Positions 10,239 to 18,489 of a stretch of 43,052 nt of DNA are shown piece after piece. Source of the DNA: DASWIP01 sp036397635 (lineage in GTDB: Bacteria > Actinomycetota > AC-67); the NCBI GenBank assembly GCA_036397635.1, contig DASWIP010000137.1, forward strand, positions 1 to 43,052. The letters run 5' to 3'. Under the pieces are notes generated by a model that saw only the letters and a list, made by a program, of their open reading frames with translations, had not been told where the DNA came from and made no database searches. Made by a program: the position numbers and the translations under genes. Numbering within the stretch: position 1 is the stretch's first letter; each line of letters opens with the position of its first letter.

Positions 10239-10723
10239 AGTCGCGCGCGGCGGAGGTGACCACCTTCGACGCCGAGCTGGCGCGCCTGGTCGACGACATG
10301 CTCGAGACCATGCGCGCCGCGCCCGGCGTCGGCTTGGCGGCCCCGCAGGTGGGACGGTTGATCCGCATGTTCGTCTGGGACGACGCCGAGGATCACGGCG
10401 CGATGGTCAACCCGAAGATCACCTGGTTCTCCGAGGAGACCGAGGAGGCGGAGGAGGGGTGCCTGTCGGTCCCGGGGTTCTACTTCCCGGTCGCGCGGTC
10501 GGTGTCGGTGAAGGTCCGCGCGCGGCGGCCCGACGGTACCCACGTCGACGTCACGGCGGAGGGGTTCCGCGCGCGCGTGTTCCAGCACGAGATCGATCAT
10601 CTCGACGGCATCCTGTTCATCGACCGCCTGGCCCCCGATCTGCGCAAAGAAGCTATGAGGAATCTCCGCGATCACGACTTCGGCATGTCGCCGCCGCCGT
10701 CCAAGCCGGCGAAGACGCTGTAG
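10196..10723 (+). CDS. def: peptide deformylase
   Basis: 175-residue metalloenzyme that removes the formyl group from new proteins. The three family motifs are present: GVGLAAPQVG, EGCLSVPG (metal cysteine) and HEIDHLDG (two metal histidines and the catalytic glutamate). The GTG start at 10196 lies within the end of priA; the N-terminus MAILEIRTLGDPILKSRA is standard. It is followed 5 bases later by fmt, which adds the formyl group, so the opposing steps of the formyl-Met cycle are co-expressed. Confidence 0.97.
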   Translation: MAILEIRTLGDPILKSRAAEVTTFDAELARLVDDMLETMRAAPGVGLAAPQVGRLIRMFVWDDAEDHGAMVNPKITWFSEETEEAEEGCLSVPGFYFPVARSVSVKVRARRPDGTHVDVTAEGFRARVFQHEIDHLDGILFIDRLAPDLRKEAMRNLRDHDFGMSPPPSKPAKTL

Positions 10724-10728
10724 GCCGC

Positions 10729-11652
10729 ATGCGCGTCGTGTTCTTCGGGACGCCCGAGGTCGCGGTGGCGAGCCTGCGGGCGTTGCTGGATGCGCCCGAG
10801 CACGACGTCACCGGCGTGGTCACGCAGCCCGACCGTATCCGTGGTCGCGGCCGCACCGTCACGCCATCGCCGGTCAAGGTCCTCGCTGAGGAGGCCGGGC
10901 TTCCCATCCTTCAGCCCGAGACGCCCAAGCAAGAGGGGTTCGCCGACGCGCTCGCGGCACTGGAGCCGGAGATGTTGTGCATCGTCGCCTACGGACACAT
11001 CCTGCCGAGGGCTGTCCTCGGCGTGGCGCCGGCGATGAACGTGCATTTCTCGCTGCTCCCGCGCTATCGCGGCGCAGCACCGGTTCAGCGGGCGCTGATC
11101 CACGGCGCGACCGAGACCGGCGTGTCGGTGTTCTTGCTCGAGCCGACGATCGACACCGGGCCGGTGGTTCGGCGCGCCGCCGTTCCCATCGACCCCGAGG
11201 AGACCGCAGGCGAGCTGCTCGACCGGCTGGCGCCTCTCGGGGCCAAGCTGCTGCTCGAAGCGATGGGGGGCTACGCGTCGGGGGCGATCGTGCCCGAGCA
11301 GCAGGACGACACTGAGGCGTCGCCGGCCCCCAAGATCTCGCCCGAGGAAACCGAGATCGATTGGAGCCTGCCCGCAGCTCGGATCGTCAACCTTGTGCGC
11401 GGCCTGAGCCCGAAGCCGGGCGCGCACACGATATTCCGTGGGCGGCGGTTGATCGTGCTGCGCGCGCGAGTGGTCGGCTCCGATGGGCCGGCCGGTGCGT
11501 TGGTCGCGGTCGAGGATGAGGGACCCGTGGTCGCGGCCGGCGGCGGCGGCGTGCTGTTGCTGGAGGTTCAGCCCGAGGGGAAGCGCCCGATGGCAGGCGC
11601 TGCGTTCGTGCGCGGGTACCGGCCCGAACCGGGTTCGCCTCTGAACATCTGA
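10729..11652 (+). CDS. fmt: methionyl-tRNA formyltransferase
   Basis: 307 residues. It formylates initiator Met-tRNA with 10-formyltetrahydrofolate. The start MRVVFFGTPEVAVASLRALL, the catalytic segment NVHFSLLPRYRGAAPVQRAL and the aspartate-containing DTGPV are typical; the C-terminal tRNA-binding OB domain starts near residue 205. The frame is open far upstream through priA and def, but ATG 10729 gives the family N-terminus. In M. tuberculosis an rRNA methyltransferase gene (fmu) sits between fmt and rpe; here it is absent. Confidence 0.96.
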   Translation: MRVVFFGTPEVAVASLRALLDAPEHDVTGVVTQPDRIRGRGRTVTPSPVKVLAEEAGLPILQPETPKQEGFADALAALEPEMLCIVAYGHILPRAVLGVAPAMNVHFSLLPRYRGAAPVQRALIHGATETGVSVFLLEPTIDTGPVVRRAAVPIDPEETAGELLDRLAPLGAKLLLEAMGGYASGAIVPEQQDDTEASPAPKISPEETEIDWSLPAARIVNLVRGLSPKPGAHTIFRGRRLIVLRARVVGSDGPAGALVAVEDEGPVVAAGGGGVLLLEVQPEGKRPMAGAAFVRGYRPEPGSPLNI

Positions 11653-11700
11653 CCGTCCCTCGGAGGACCCAGGTCCCGCGAAGCTGGTTCGGGCCTGGGC

Positions 11701-11706
11701 TAGAAT
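11701..11706 (+). promoter_or_regulatory. candidate -10 element, leaderless rpe mRNA
   Basis: TAGAAT ends 7 bases before the rpe ATG. There is no Shine-Dalgarno sequence in the space, so transcription would start at or next to the start codon. No clear -35 is seen. Confidence 0.5.
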
Positions 11707-11713
11707 CGCCGGG

Positions 11714-12394
11714 ATGCCTTCACTGCGGTACAAACTCGCTCCTTCTATCCTCTCCGCGGATTTCGCCCGTCTAGGTGAACACGTCGCGATGGTCGAGAAG
11801 GAGTCCGATCTGCTGCACATCGACGTCATGGACGGCCACTTCGTCCCCCCGATCACGATCGGGCCCGTCGTGGTGGCCTCGCTCCGCGCGATCACGTCCC
11901 TCCCGCTGGAATGCCATCTGATGGTCACCGATCCGCTCGGGCAGACCGAGCAGTTCGCCGAAGCCGGCGCCGATTCTGTCGTGATCCACCTGGAGGCCGC
12001 GCCGGACCCGAGGCCGGTGATCGAGCGAGTTCGCTCGCTGGGGCTCGGGATCGGCATCTCGGTGAACCCGGCGACCCCCCTGGATGCTGCGCTGCCGTAC
12101 CTCGAGGCGGTCGACGTCCTGAACATCATGACAGTCAACCCTGGGTGGGCCGGGCAGAAGTTCATCCACGAGATGCTTCCCAAGATCGCGGCCGCGCGCG
12201 AAGTGATCGACGAGCGGGCGCTGTCGTGCGGCATCGCGGTGGACGGGGGAATCGACGAGCGAACCGGCGCGCTGGCGCTCGACGCCGGAGCGACGCAGCT
12301 CGGGGCCGCCTCGGCGATCTTCTCCAAGCCCGACCCCGCGGCGGCGGCGCGTGCGCTGAAGGACATGCTCCGCGAACGGGAAGCTGGGCGGTGA
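11714..12394 (+). CDS. rpe: ribulose-phosphate 3-epimerase
   Basis: 226-residue TIM-barrel enzyme of the pentose phosphate pathway that interconverts ribulose 5-phosphate and xylulose 5-phosphate. Motifs: APSILSADFARLGE near the N-terminus, LHIDVMDGHFVP with metal-binding His and Asp, CHLMV, and VNPGWAGQKF. Ribulose 5-phosphate is also a riboflavin precursor, which fits its position before the rib genes. It probably starts a new transcript (TAGAAT 7 bases upstream). Confidence 0.96.
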   Translation: MPSLRYKLAPSILSADFARLGEHVAMVEKESDLLHIDVMDGHFVPPITIGPVVVASLRAITSLPLECHLMVTDPLGQTEQFAEAGADSVVIHLEAAPDPRPVIERVRSLGLGIGISVNPATPLDAALPYLEAVDVLNIMTVNPGWAGQKFIHEMLPKIAAAREVIDERALSCGIAVDGGIDERTGALALDAGATQLGAASAIFSKPDPAAAARALKDMLREREAGR

Positions 12395-12464
12395 CGCGGA
12401 TGACCGATCACCGAACGGCAGCCGCGACGACGCCATCGTGTGCATCGAGGGGCCGGCCGGCGGC

Positions 12465-13406
12465 ATGAGCGAAACCATCCTCGTCGCAGACGACGACGCC
12501 GACATCCTCCGGTTCGTCGAGCTCAACCTGCGGCTGGAAGGCTACGAGGTGCTGACCGCCACCGACGGGGAAGAGGCGCTCACGCTTGCGACCCGCTCGT
12601 CGCCGTCGCTGGTGATCCTTGACGTCATGATGCCAAAGATGGACGGCTACGAGGTCTGTCAACGCTTGCGGACCGACGGCCGGACCAGCGGCATGTGCAT
12701 CATCATGCTCACGGCCAAGTCGATGTCCGCGGACAAGGTGCTCGGTCTAACGGCCGGCGCGGACGACTACATCTCCAAGCCGTTCGACCCGATGGAGTTG
12801 ATCGCGCGGGTCAAGACCACCCTGCGGAGGACGCGCGAGGCGCGCTCGGCCTCTCCCCTCACCGGTCTCCCGGGAAACGTGCAGACCGAGACAGAGATCC
12901 AGCGGCGGGTGGAGGCCGGCGAAGGGGTCGCGGTCCTGTACGCGGACCTGGACAACTTCAAAGCCTTCAACGATCGATACGGCTGGATCGAGGGGGACAA
13001 GGCGATCACGTACACGGCCGCGGTCCTGCGGGACGCCGCCGACGCCTACCCGGACTCGTTCCTCGGCCACATCGGGGGCGACGACTTCATCATCGTGTGC
13101 AGCCCTGACGTGGCCGATGAGCTGTGCCGGGGGGCGATCGACCGGTTCGACAAAGAGGTGGCGTCGCTCTACGAACCCGACGATGCAGCCAAGGGGTTCA
13201 TCACCGTGACCGACCGGCAGGGACGGGTCGTCGAGTATCCGCTGCTGAGCGTTTCCATCGGGGGGGCCACCAACGAGGCCCGGGGGCTGGAGGATTATCG
13301 GGATCTCGTGGAAACCGCCACCGAGATGAAGACGTACTCGAAGCAGCAGGCCGGAAGCAGCTTCGCCATCGATCGCCGGGGGCGCCACGACCCCCCTGCG
13401 CAGTAG
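12465..13406 (+). CDS. response regulator with receiver and GGDEF-like (GGDDF) domains
   Basis: 313 residues. Residues 1-122 are a CheY-type receiver: acidic pair at 10-11, phospho-acceptor D53 in ILDVMMPKMDG, the TA of LTAK, and the lysine of SKPFDP. After a short linker comes LTGLPGN, which opens a GGDEF-fold domain. The first metal aspartate is kept (YADLDNFKAFND), but the signature is GGDDF (204-208) and no RxxD inhibitory site precedes it. The domain may be a weak or inactive diguanylate cyclase, or a GTP/c-di-GMP sensor. There is no DNA-binding domain. A GTG at 12438 is in frame, but ATG 12465 starts directly at the receiver and is preferred. No kinase gene is adjacent; the nearest is the PAS kinase 7 kb downstream. 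Confidence 0.85.
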   Translation: MSETILVADDDADILRFVELNLRLEGYEVLTATDGEEALTLATRSSPSLVILDVMMPKMDGYEVCQRLRTDGRTSGMCIIMLTAKSMSADKVLGLTAGADDYISKPFDPMELIARVKTTLRRTREARSASPLTGLPGNVQTETEIQRRVEAGEGVAVLYADLDNFKAFNDRYGWIEGDKAITYTAAVLRDAADAYPDSFLGHIGGDDFIIVCSPDVADELCRGAIDRFDKEVASLYEPDDAAKGFITVTDRQGRVVEYPLLSVSIGGATNEARGLEDYRDLVETATEMKTYSKQQAGSSFAIDRRGRHDPPAQ

Positions 13407-13433
13407 CGCCCGCTAGCCGATGTTACCCCTTGG

Positions 13434-13439
13434 TATAGT
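13434..13439 (+). promoter_or_regulatory. candidate -10 element, leaderless ribD mRNA
   Basis: TATAGT ends 6 bases before the GTG at 13446, with no Shine-Dalgarno site and no room for an FMN riboswitch downstream of it. The rib genes therefore show no sign of the riboswitch that often controls them. No convincing -35 is seen. Confidence 0.5.
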
Positions 13440-13445
13440 GCCTTC

Positions 13446-14549
13446 GTGACCATGACAACGACATCGGACCTCACCTTCATGCGCCGTGCGCTGCGCCTGG
13501 CCGAGCGCGGCCGTGGCCGGACCGCTCCCAATCCTCCGGTCGGCGCGGTCGTGGTTCGCGACGGCCGGATCGTCGGCGAAGGCTTCCATGCTGCGGCCGG
13601 CGGTGATCACGCTGAGGTAGTGGCTCTCGCCGCCGCCGGCCACGAGGCCCGCAGCGCGACGCTGTACGTCACGCTCGAGCCGTGCACCCATCACGGCCGC
13701 ACGCCGCCGTGTGCACCAGCGGTGATCGAGGCGGGGATCGCGCGCGTGGTCGTTGCTGCGAGGGATCCGAATCCCCTCGAGCGGGGTGCCGGCGTGCGCG
13801 CGCTCGGGGAGGTCGGGCTCGAGGTCCTGGAGGGTGTGCTCGACGAGGAATCTCGTGCCCTGATCGGCGGCTTCGCCATGTTGGTGGCCACGGGCCGGCC
13901 GATGGTGACGGTGAAGATCGCCTCGACGCTGGACGGAAAGGTCGCGGCCGCCGACGGCACCTCACAGTGGATCACAGGCAAGACGGCGCGGCGCGATGGG
14001 CACCGTCTGCGTGGCTGGAGCGGCGCTGTCCTCGTTGGGGTAGGGACCGTCCTGGCCGACGATCCTGCGCTCACCTGTAGGCTCCGCCGGTTCTCCGGAC
14101 CGCAACCGATCCGGGTCGTGCTGGACTCGTCGGGTCGAACGCCCCCGGACGCGACCGTGCTCGATGGGTCCGCGCCCACGCTGATCGCGACGACACCAAA
14201 GGCGCCGGAAGAGTTCATCGCAGCTGTGCGCGCGCGCGGCGCCGAAGCGATCGCGTTCCCTTCGCGAGAAGGACGGGTCGACGTTGCCTCGGTCCTCGCT
14301 CAGCTCGGAGAACGGGGGATCACCGACGTCCTCGTGGAAGGAGGGCCGTCGATGGTTGCGGATCTTGTCGAACGTGCACTCGCCGACCGGTTCGTGTTCT
14401 ACCTCGCGCCGAAGCTTCTAGGCGGGTTGGGCCTCAGCGGCGTGGGCGGCTTGCTCGCGACGACCGTCACGGACGCGCCGGAGCTGACGATCACCAGCGT
14501 TCGTCGGGTCGGCGCAGACATCAAGGTGGAAGCGAGGCCGAGGGTCTGA
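13446..14549 (+). CDS. ribD: bifunctional riboflavin deaminase/reductase
   Basis: 367 residues. It deaminates and then reduces the pyrimidine intermediate made from GTP in riboflavin synthesis. The deaminase half has the zinc motif HAEV (55-58) and PCTHHGRTPPC with C80 and C89. The reductase half follows from about 150 (MVTVKIASTLDGKVAAADG, SQWITG, GRTPPDATVLD, and a glycine-rich VEGGPS). Start could be GTG 13446 or ATG 13452; the TATAGT hexamer upstream fits 13446 as the first transcribed codon. The stop overlaps the ribE start (TGATG). Confidence 0.95.
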   Translation: MTMTTTSDLTFMRRALRLAERGRGRTAPNPPVGAVVVRDGRIVGEGFHAAAGGDHAEVVALAAAGHEARSATLYVTLEPCTHHGRTPPCAPAVIEAGIARVVVAARDPNPLERGAGVRALGEVGLEVLEGVLDEESRALIGGFAMLVATGRPMVTVKIASTLDGKVAAADGTSQWITGKTARRDGHRLRGWSGAVLVGVGTVLADDPALTCRLRRFSGPQPIRVVLDSSGRTPPDATVLDGSAPTLIATTPKAPEEFIAAVRARGAEAIAFPSREGRVDVASVLAQLGERGITDVLVEGGPSMVADLVERALADRFVFYLAPKLLGGLGLSGVGGLLATTVTDAPELTITSVRRVGADIKVEARPRV

Positions 14550-15382
14550 TGTTCACAGGCATCGTCGAGCAGATGGGATCGGTGGTCCGGTTGATGCGTC
14601 GCGGGGGCGGGGCGCGCCTGGAGATCCGTGCGCCCGAGGCCGCCTCCGAGGTGTCGCTCGGGGACTCGATCGCGGTCAACGGATCGTGCGTCACGGTCGT
14701 CGAGACCAACGGTCATGCCTTCGCATGCGATCTCGTCCCAGAGACCGTCGCCAGGACCAACCTCGGCATCCTGCAGGTAGGCGAGGAGGTCAACCTCGAG
14801 CTGCCGATGCGTGCAAGCGATCGATTCGGGGGGCACATCGTACAGGGCCACGTCGATTGTGTCGGCACCGTGCGCTCGCGCCGACGCGCGGGCGCGCAGG
14901 AGATGCTCGAGGTCAACGTGCCATTCGAGCTGACGCGGTACATCGCCCTGCAAGGTTCGGTCGCGATCGACGGAGTGAGCCTCACCGTCGTGGGCGTCGA
15001 CAAGGACCGTTTCCGGGTGGCCTTGATCCCGCACACGGTCGCGGTGACCACGCTCGGGCAGAAGGGCCAGGGTTCATCGGTGAACGTCGAGGTCGACGTC
15101 TTGTCGAAATACGTGGAGCGTCACATGCAGGCACGTCAGTCCCGGCCGGGTGTGCTGCTCGAGGATCGCATCGACAAGCCGGCGGAACGGGCGGGGGCGG
15201 AGGCCGAGCGGCCGAGCCCCCCCAAAGCCAAGGCTGCGGTCAAGAAGGCGAGCGCGAAGCCGGCTGCACCCAAGAAACGGCCGGTGCGCTCCGCCGTGCG
15301 CGCCACATCCGCGCGCGCGGCGTCGCCGAAGCCGAAGAGGCCGGCTCGCCGGCTAAAGCCGGCGACCAAGCGACGGCGCTAG
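14549..15382 (+). CDS. ribE: riboflavin synthase alpha chain with lysine/arginine-rich C-terminal tail
   Basis: 277 residues, of which about 1-205 are a normal riboflavin synthase: two barrel repeats starting MFTGIVEQMGSV and GGHIVQGHVDCVG (94-106), each with the VNGSCVTV / IDGVSLTVV element (43-50, 140-148). The enzyme dismutates two lumazines to riboflavin. The last ~65 residues are not part of the family: an Ala/Pro/Lys/Arg-rich low-complexity tail (PPKAKAAVKKASAKPAAPKK, ending KPATKRRR) with about 22 basic residues in the last 57. It resembles the tails of histone H1 or actinobacterial HU. The tail is in frame with no stop before 15380 and ends 9 bases before ribBA, so it is not an annotation artefact. 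Its role is unknown. Confidence 0.93.
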   Translation: MFTGIVEQMGSVVRLMRRGGGARLEIRAPEAASEVSLGDSIAVNGSCVTVVETNGHAFACDLVPETVARTNLGILQVGEEVNLELPMRASDRFGGHIVQGHVDCVGTVRSRRRAGAQEMLEVNVPFELTRYIALQGSVAIDGVSLTVVGVDKDRFRVALIPHTVAVTTLGQKGQGSSVNVEVDVLSKYVERHMQARQSRPGVLLEDRIDKPAERAGAEAERPSPPKAKAAVKKASAKPAAPKKRPVRSAVRATSARAASPKPKRPARRLKPATKRRR

Positions 15383-15391
15383 GAGGCAGCG

Positions 15392-16642
15392 GTGTTCTCC
15401 CCGATCGAGCAGGCCGTCGCCGACATGCGCGCCGGTGAGATCATCATCGTCGTCGACGACGCGGACCGCGAGAACGAGGGGGACTTCGTCGTCGCAGCGG
15501 AGCGCGCGACCCCCGAGGTGGTCAACTTCATGGCCATGCACGGTCGCGGGCTCATCTGCATGCCGATCATCGGGGAGCGCCTGGACGAGCTGAACATCCC
15601 TCCGATGGTGCCCGAGTTGGCGCACACCCACGAGACCGCGTTCAGCGTGTCGATCGATCTCGCGGACGGTGGTACCGGGATCTCGGCGCACGATCGTGCT
15701 GCGACGATCCGCAAGGTCCTGGATGCGGACGCGGACCCCGAGGTCTTCCGCAAGCCTGGACACGTGTTTCCCTTGCGGGCGCAAGCGGGCGGCGTGTTGA
15801 AGCGAGCCGGTCACACCGAGGCAGCCGTCGACCTTGCCCGGCTGGCCGGCCTGTATCCGGCCGGGGTCATCTGCGAGATCATGAACGCCGACGGAACGAT
15901 GGCCCGCCTTCCGGCGCTGCGTCGCGTCGCCGAGGAGCACGGGCTGCGTATCTACTCCATCGCCGACCTGATCGCTCATCGGCGCCGGACCGAGACCCTG
16001 GTCAAGCGAGAGGCGACGGCGGTCTTGGCAACCAGGGTCGGCTCGTTCAGGGCCATCGGATACGGGTCGTTCGACGGACGCGACCATATCGCCTTGGTGA
16101 TGGGTGAGATCGGCGATGGGGAAGGGGTCCTCACGCGCATGCATTCCGAGTGCCTCACCGGGGACGTGTTCCATTCGCTGCGCTGCGATTGCGGCTCCCA
16201 GCTCGAGAACGCGATGGAGCAGGTCGCGGTGGCGGGTCGCGGCGTGATCGTGTACATCCGCGGGCACGAGGGCCGTGGCATCGGGCTGATGCACAAGCTC
16301 AAGGCCTATCAGCTGCAGGAGACCGGACGCGACACGGTCGAGGCGAACGTCGAGCTCGGTTTCCCGCCGGATCCGCGAGACTACGGCGTCGGCGCGCAGA
16401 TCCTCGTCGATCTTGGCGTGAAGAGCATGCGACTGCTCACGAACAACCCGACCAAGCGCGCGGGGCTCGAGGGATACGGCCTCGAGATCGTCGAGCGCGT
16501 GCCGCTCCAGACGCGCGCGACCGAGCACAACATCGCGTACCTGCGGGCGAAGCGCGACAAGCTCGGACACGAGCTCGACGTCGAAGAGCCGACGATCGTG
16601 GCTGCGGGAGAACCGGGTGGCGGGCCGAACGACGCCCCCTAG
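15392..16642 (+). CDS. ribBA: bifunctional DHBP synthase / GTP cyclohydrolase II
   Basis: 416 residues. The N-terminal half makes 3,4-dihydroxy-2-butanone 4-phosphate from ribulose 5-phosphate (DDADRENEGDF near residue 22, HGRGLICMP, GHTEAAVDLARLAG). The C-terminal half opens GTP to the pyrimidine precursor; zinc cysteines are in ECLTGDVFHSLRCDCGSQ near residue 253 and the catalytic arginine in RGHEGRGIGL. Both active sites look complete. GTG 15392 has AGGAGG five bases upstream and is the first plausible start. It overlaps ribH by 26 bases. Confidence 0.96.
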   Translation: MFSPIEQAVADMRAGEIIIVVDDADRENEGDFVVAAERATPEVVNFMAMHGRGLICMPIIGERLDELNIPPMVPELAHTHETAFSVSIDLADGGTGISAHDRAATIRKVLDADADPEVFRKPGHVFPLRAQAGGVLKRAGHTEAAVDLARLAGLYPAGVICEIMNADGTMARLPALRRVAEEHGLRIYSIADLIAHRRRTETLVKREATAVLATRVGSFRAIGYGSFDGRDHIALVMGEIGDGEGVLTRMHSECLTGDVFHSLRCDCGSQLENAMEQVAVAGRGVIVYIRGHEGRGIGLMHKLKAYQLQETGRDTVEANVELGFPPDPRDYGVGAQILVDLGVKSMRLLTNNPTKRAGLEGYGLEIVERVPLQTRATEHNIAYLRAKRDKLGHELDVEEPTIVAAGEPGGGPNDAP

Positions 16643-17141
16643 CGAGCGGCCGGACGCATCCGAGATGCGGGTCGCGGTGGTTGGGGCGCGCTTCAACGCC
16701 GACATCACCGAAGCGTTGATGGACGGAGCGCTTCGATGTCTGAAGGAATGTGGGGCGCCCGATCCGGATCTCGTCTGGGTGCCGGGCGCGTTCGAGCTTC
16801 CGCTTGCCTGTCGCGAGCTGGCTGTGGCTCCGTCGCCCACTGATGTTCTGGCGTCGGCGCTCGCACGCGCCGCCGGACCTTCACGTCGGTACGACGCGAT
16901 CGTGGCGCTGGGGTGCGTCATCCGCGGCGAGACGGCCCATTTCGACCTCGTCGCCGGCGAGGCCTCGCGCGCGCTGATGCAGGTGCAGCTGGAGACTGGC
17001 GTACCCATCGGCTTCGGCCTGGTTACGACCGAGGACCACGAGCAGGCGGTCGCGCGTGCGGGCGGTCAGCACGGCAACAAGGGCTACGACGCCGCGATGG
17101 CGGCGCTGGAGATGGCCGCGACCCTTCGGAAGATCCACTAG
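16617..17141 (+). CDS. ribH: 6,7-dimethyl-8-ribityllumazine synthase
   Basis: 174 residues from GTG 16617; the core starts at MRVAVVGARFNADITEALM, so ATG 16665 (158 residues) is the alternative. GGGAGA lies about 6 bases before 16617, and no site precedes 16665, so the longer form is listed. It condenses the two branch products to lumazine, the substrate of ribE. Motifs: WVPGAFELPL, ALGCVIRGETAHFD (with catalytic histidine), GFGLVTTEDHEQA. It completes the riboflavin set. Confidence 0.94.
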   Translation: MAGRTTPPSERPDASEMRVAVVGARFNADITEALMDGALRCLKECGAPDPDLVWVPGAFELPLACRELAVAPSPTDVLASALARAAGPSRRYDAIVALGCVIRGETAHFDLVAGEASRALMQVQLETGVPIGFGLVTTEDHEQAVARAGGQHGNKGYDAAMAALEMAATLRKIH

Positions 17142-17196
17142 AGCGAAGCATCCGGTATCTGCTCGATGCCCCGAGGGTGTGGTCTTTAGCGTCTGC

Positions 17197-17202
17197 TAGC
17201 AT
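17197..17202 (+). promoter_or_regulatory. candidate -10 element of hisG
   Basis: TAGCAT ends 10 bases before the hisG ATG at 17213. The expected transcript start is 3-4 bases before the ATG, so the mRNA would be leaderless or nearly so; no Shine-Dalgarno sequence is present. Confidence 0.45.
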
Positions 17203-17212
17203 CGCCGACGCC

Positions 17213-18091
17213 ATGCTCCGGTTCGTGATCCCCAAAGGCTCGCTCGAGGCGCAAACCCTCGCCGTCCTCGAGCAGGCCGACCTCGCCGTGCGGCGGGGCT
17301 CGGATCGCGACTACCACGGCACCATCGACGACCCACGCGTCGACCGGGTCTCGATCCTGCGCCCGCAGGAGATCCCTCGCTATATCGAGGAGGGGTTCTT
17401 CGATCTCGGGATCACCGGCAGGGACTGGGTCGAAGAGACCGAGGCCGACGTCGAGATTCTCACCGAGCTCGCGTACTCCGGCCGAGCCGGCGCTGGTGTG
17501 GTCAAGATCGTGCTCGCTGTCCCGGTCACCTCTCCGGTTGATCGGGCCGACCAGATGGCGCGCGACAGCAAGATCTCGACCGAGTATCCGACCATCACGA
17601 CCCGTGCCTTCGAGAAGCTCGGGATCCCGGTCCGCGTGTACCTGTCCTACGGAGCGACCGAGGCCAAGGTCCCCGAGATCGTCGACGCGGTGGTCGAGCT
17701 GACGGAGACCGGTTCCACGCTCCGACGCAACGGATTGAAGATCATCGAGACGTTCCTGGAATCGCAGACCGTCCTGATCGCCAATCGAGACGCGGCGGCG
17801 GATCCGCTCAAGCGCCAGGCCATGACTGACCTCCAGATGCTGCTCCTCGGTGCGATGGCTGCGCGAGGTCGCGTGCTGGTCAAGCTGAACGTGGGTGGTG
17901 CGGATCTGGAACGGGTGCTCGACATCCTTCCCGCCATGAAGGCGCCGACGGTCTCGAAGCTCTCCGCCGGCGACTCTTACGCCGTCGAGACGGTGGTCGA
18001 GAAGACCAGGATCAACACGCTGATCCCTGAGCTCAAGGAACGCGGAGCGTCGGATATCGTTGAGTTGCCGATCTCGAAGATCGTCCCATAG
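17213..18091 (+). CDS. hisG: ATP phosphoribosyltransferase, long form
   Basis: 292 residues: the long HisG with a C-terminal ACT-like regulatory domain, which does not need HisZ. It joins ATP and PRPP in the first step of histidine synthesis and is normally inhibited by histidine. N-terminus LRFVIPKGSLEAQTLAVLEQ; FDLGITGRDWVEE (substrate domain); the PRPP-loop region reads ATEAKVPEIVDAVVELTETGSTLRRNGLKI; regulatory part from about 215 (KLNVGGADLERVLDILPAMKAPTVSKLS). The frame is open upstream, but ATG 17213 gives the family start. No other his gene is in the window. Confidence 0.96.
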   Translation: MLRFVIPKGSLEAQTLAVLEQADLAVRRGSDRDYHGTIDDPRVDRVSILRPQEIPRYIEEGFFDLGITGRDWVEETEADVEILTELAYSGRAGAGVVKIVLAVPVTSPVDRADQMARDSKISTEYPTITTRAFEKLGIPVRVYLSYGATEAKVPEIVDAVVELTETGSTLRRNGLKIIETFLESQTVLIANRDAAADPLKRQAMTDLQMLLLGAMAARGRVLVKLNVGGADLERVLDILPAMKAPTVSKLSAGDSYAVETVVEKTRINTLIPELKERGASDIVELPISKIVP

Positions 18092-18123
18092 GGACCCCAC
18101 TTCTCTCCCGGAGCCCACCGTGC

Positions 18124-18160
18124 TACGCTTCCGCGCGCCTCCGGGCGCTGTGCCGGAGGC
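18124..18160 (+). promoter_or_regulatory. leader of the cold-shock gene: possible -10 and 8-bp hairpin
   Basis: A TACGCT hexamer (18124-18129) could be the -10. Downstream, GCCTCCGG (18137-18144) and CCGGAGGC (18153-18160) form a perfect 8-bp stem with an 8-base loop. This is followed by about 30 bases and the GGAGGG ribosome-binding site. Structured 5' leaders are common on csp mRNAs, where they respond to temperature; here that is inference. Confidence 0.45.
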
Positions 18161-18202
18161 GGTGGTGCGCCTCGTGGCGCGTACTGCTCAGGAGGGACGA
18201 GG

Positions 18203-18406
18203 GTGGCTGAGGGAACAGTGAAGTGGTTCAGCAATGAGAAGGGCTTCGGATTCATCTCCCGCGCCGACGGTGACGATGTATTCGTCCACTTCTCGGCCAT
18301 CGCGGGTGACGGCTACAAGAGCCTCGCAGAGGGCCAGAGCGTGGAATTCGACGTGGTGGATGGGCCGAAGGGCCAGCAGGCCGCAAACGTGCGGGTCATG
18401 GCCTGA
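18203..18406 (+). CDS. cold-shock protein
   Basis: 67-residue single cold-shock domain. RNP1 (KGFGFI) and RNP2 (VFVHF) are intact, in the standard setting GTVKWFSNEKGFGFIS and DDVFVHFSAI. It binds single-stranded RNA and DNA and acts as an RNA chaperone. GTG 18203 has GGAGGG 6 bases upstream. It stands alone with its own structured leader, just before the infC leader. The Csp paralogue cannot be named from sequence alone. Confidence 0.96.
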   Translation: MAEGTVKWFSNEKGFGFISRADGDDVFVHFSAIAGDGYKSLAEGQSVEFDVVDGPKGQQAANVRVMA

Positions 18407-18425
18407 ACCGGGGCGGGGAACGATC

Positions 18426-18454
18426 TCGACACCGTCCGAGCGGGCTCCTATACT
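18426..18454 (+). promoter_or_regulatory. promoter of infC-rpmI-rplT
   Basis: TCGACA (18426-18431), a 17-base spacer and TATACT (18449-18454) match the housekeeping consensus at 5/6 and 5/6. The expected start near 18461 is exactly at the base of the first leader hairpin. The infC coding region begins about 130 bases later. Confidence 0.75.
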
Positions 18455-18489
18455 TGCCGGAGCGCGGGAACGCGCACGAAGAAGGGGCG

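Noticed and set aside
13407..13445. Possible FMN riboswitch before ribD
   Set aside because: Only about 40 bases separate the genes and none of the conserved RFN-element sequence is present.
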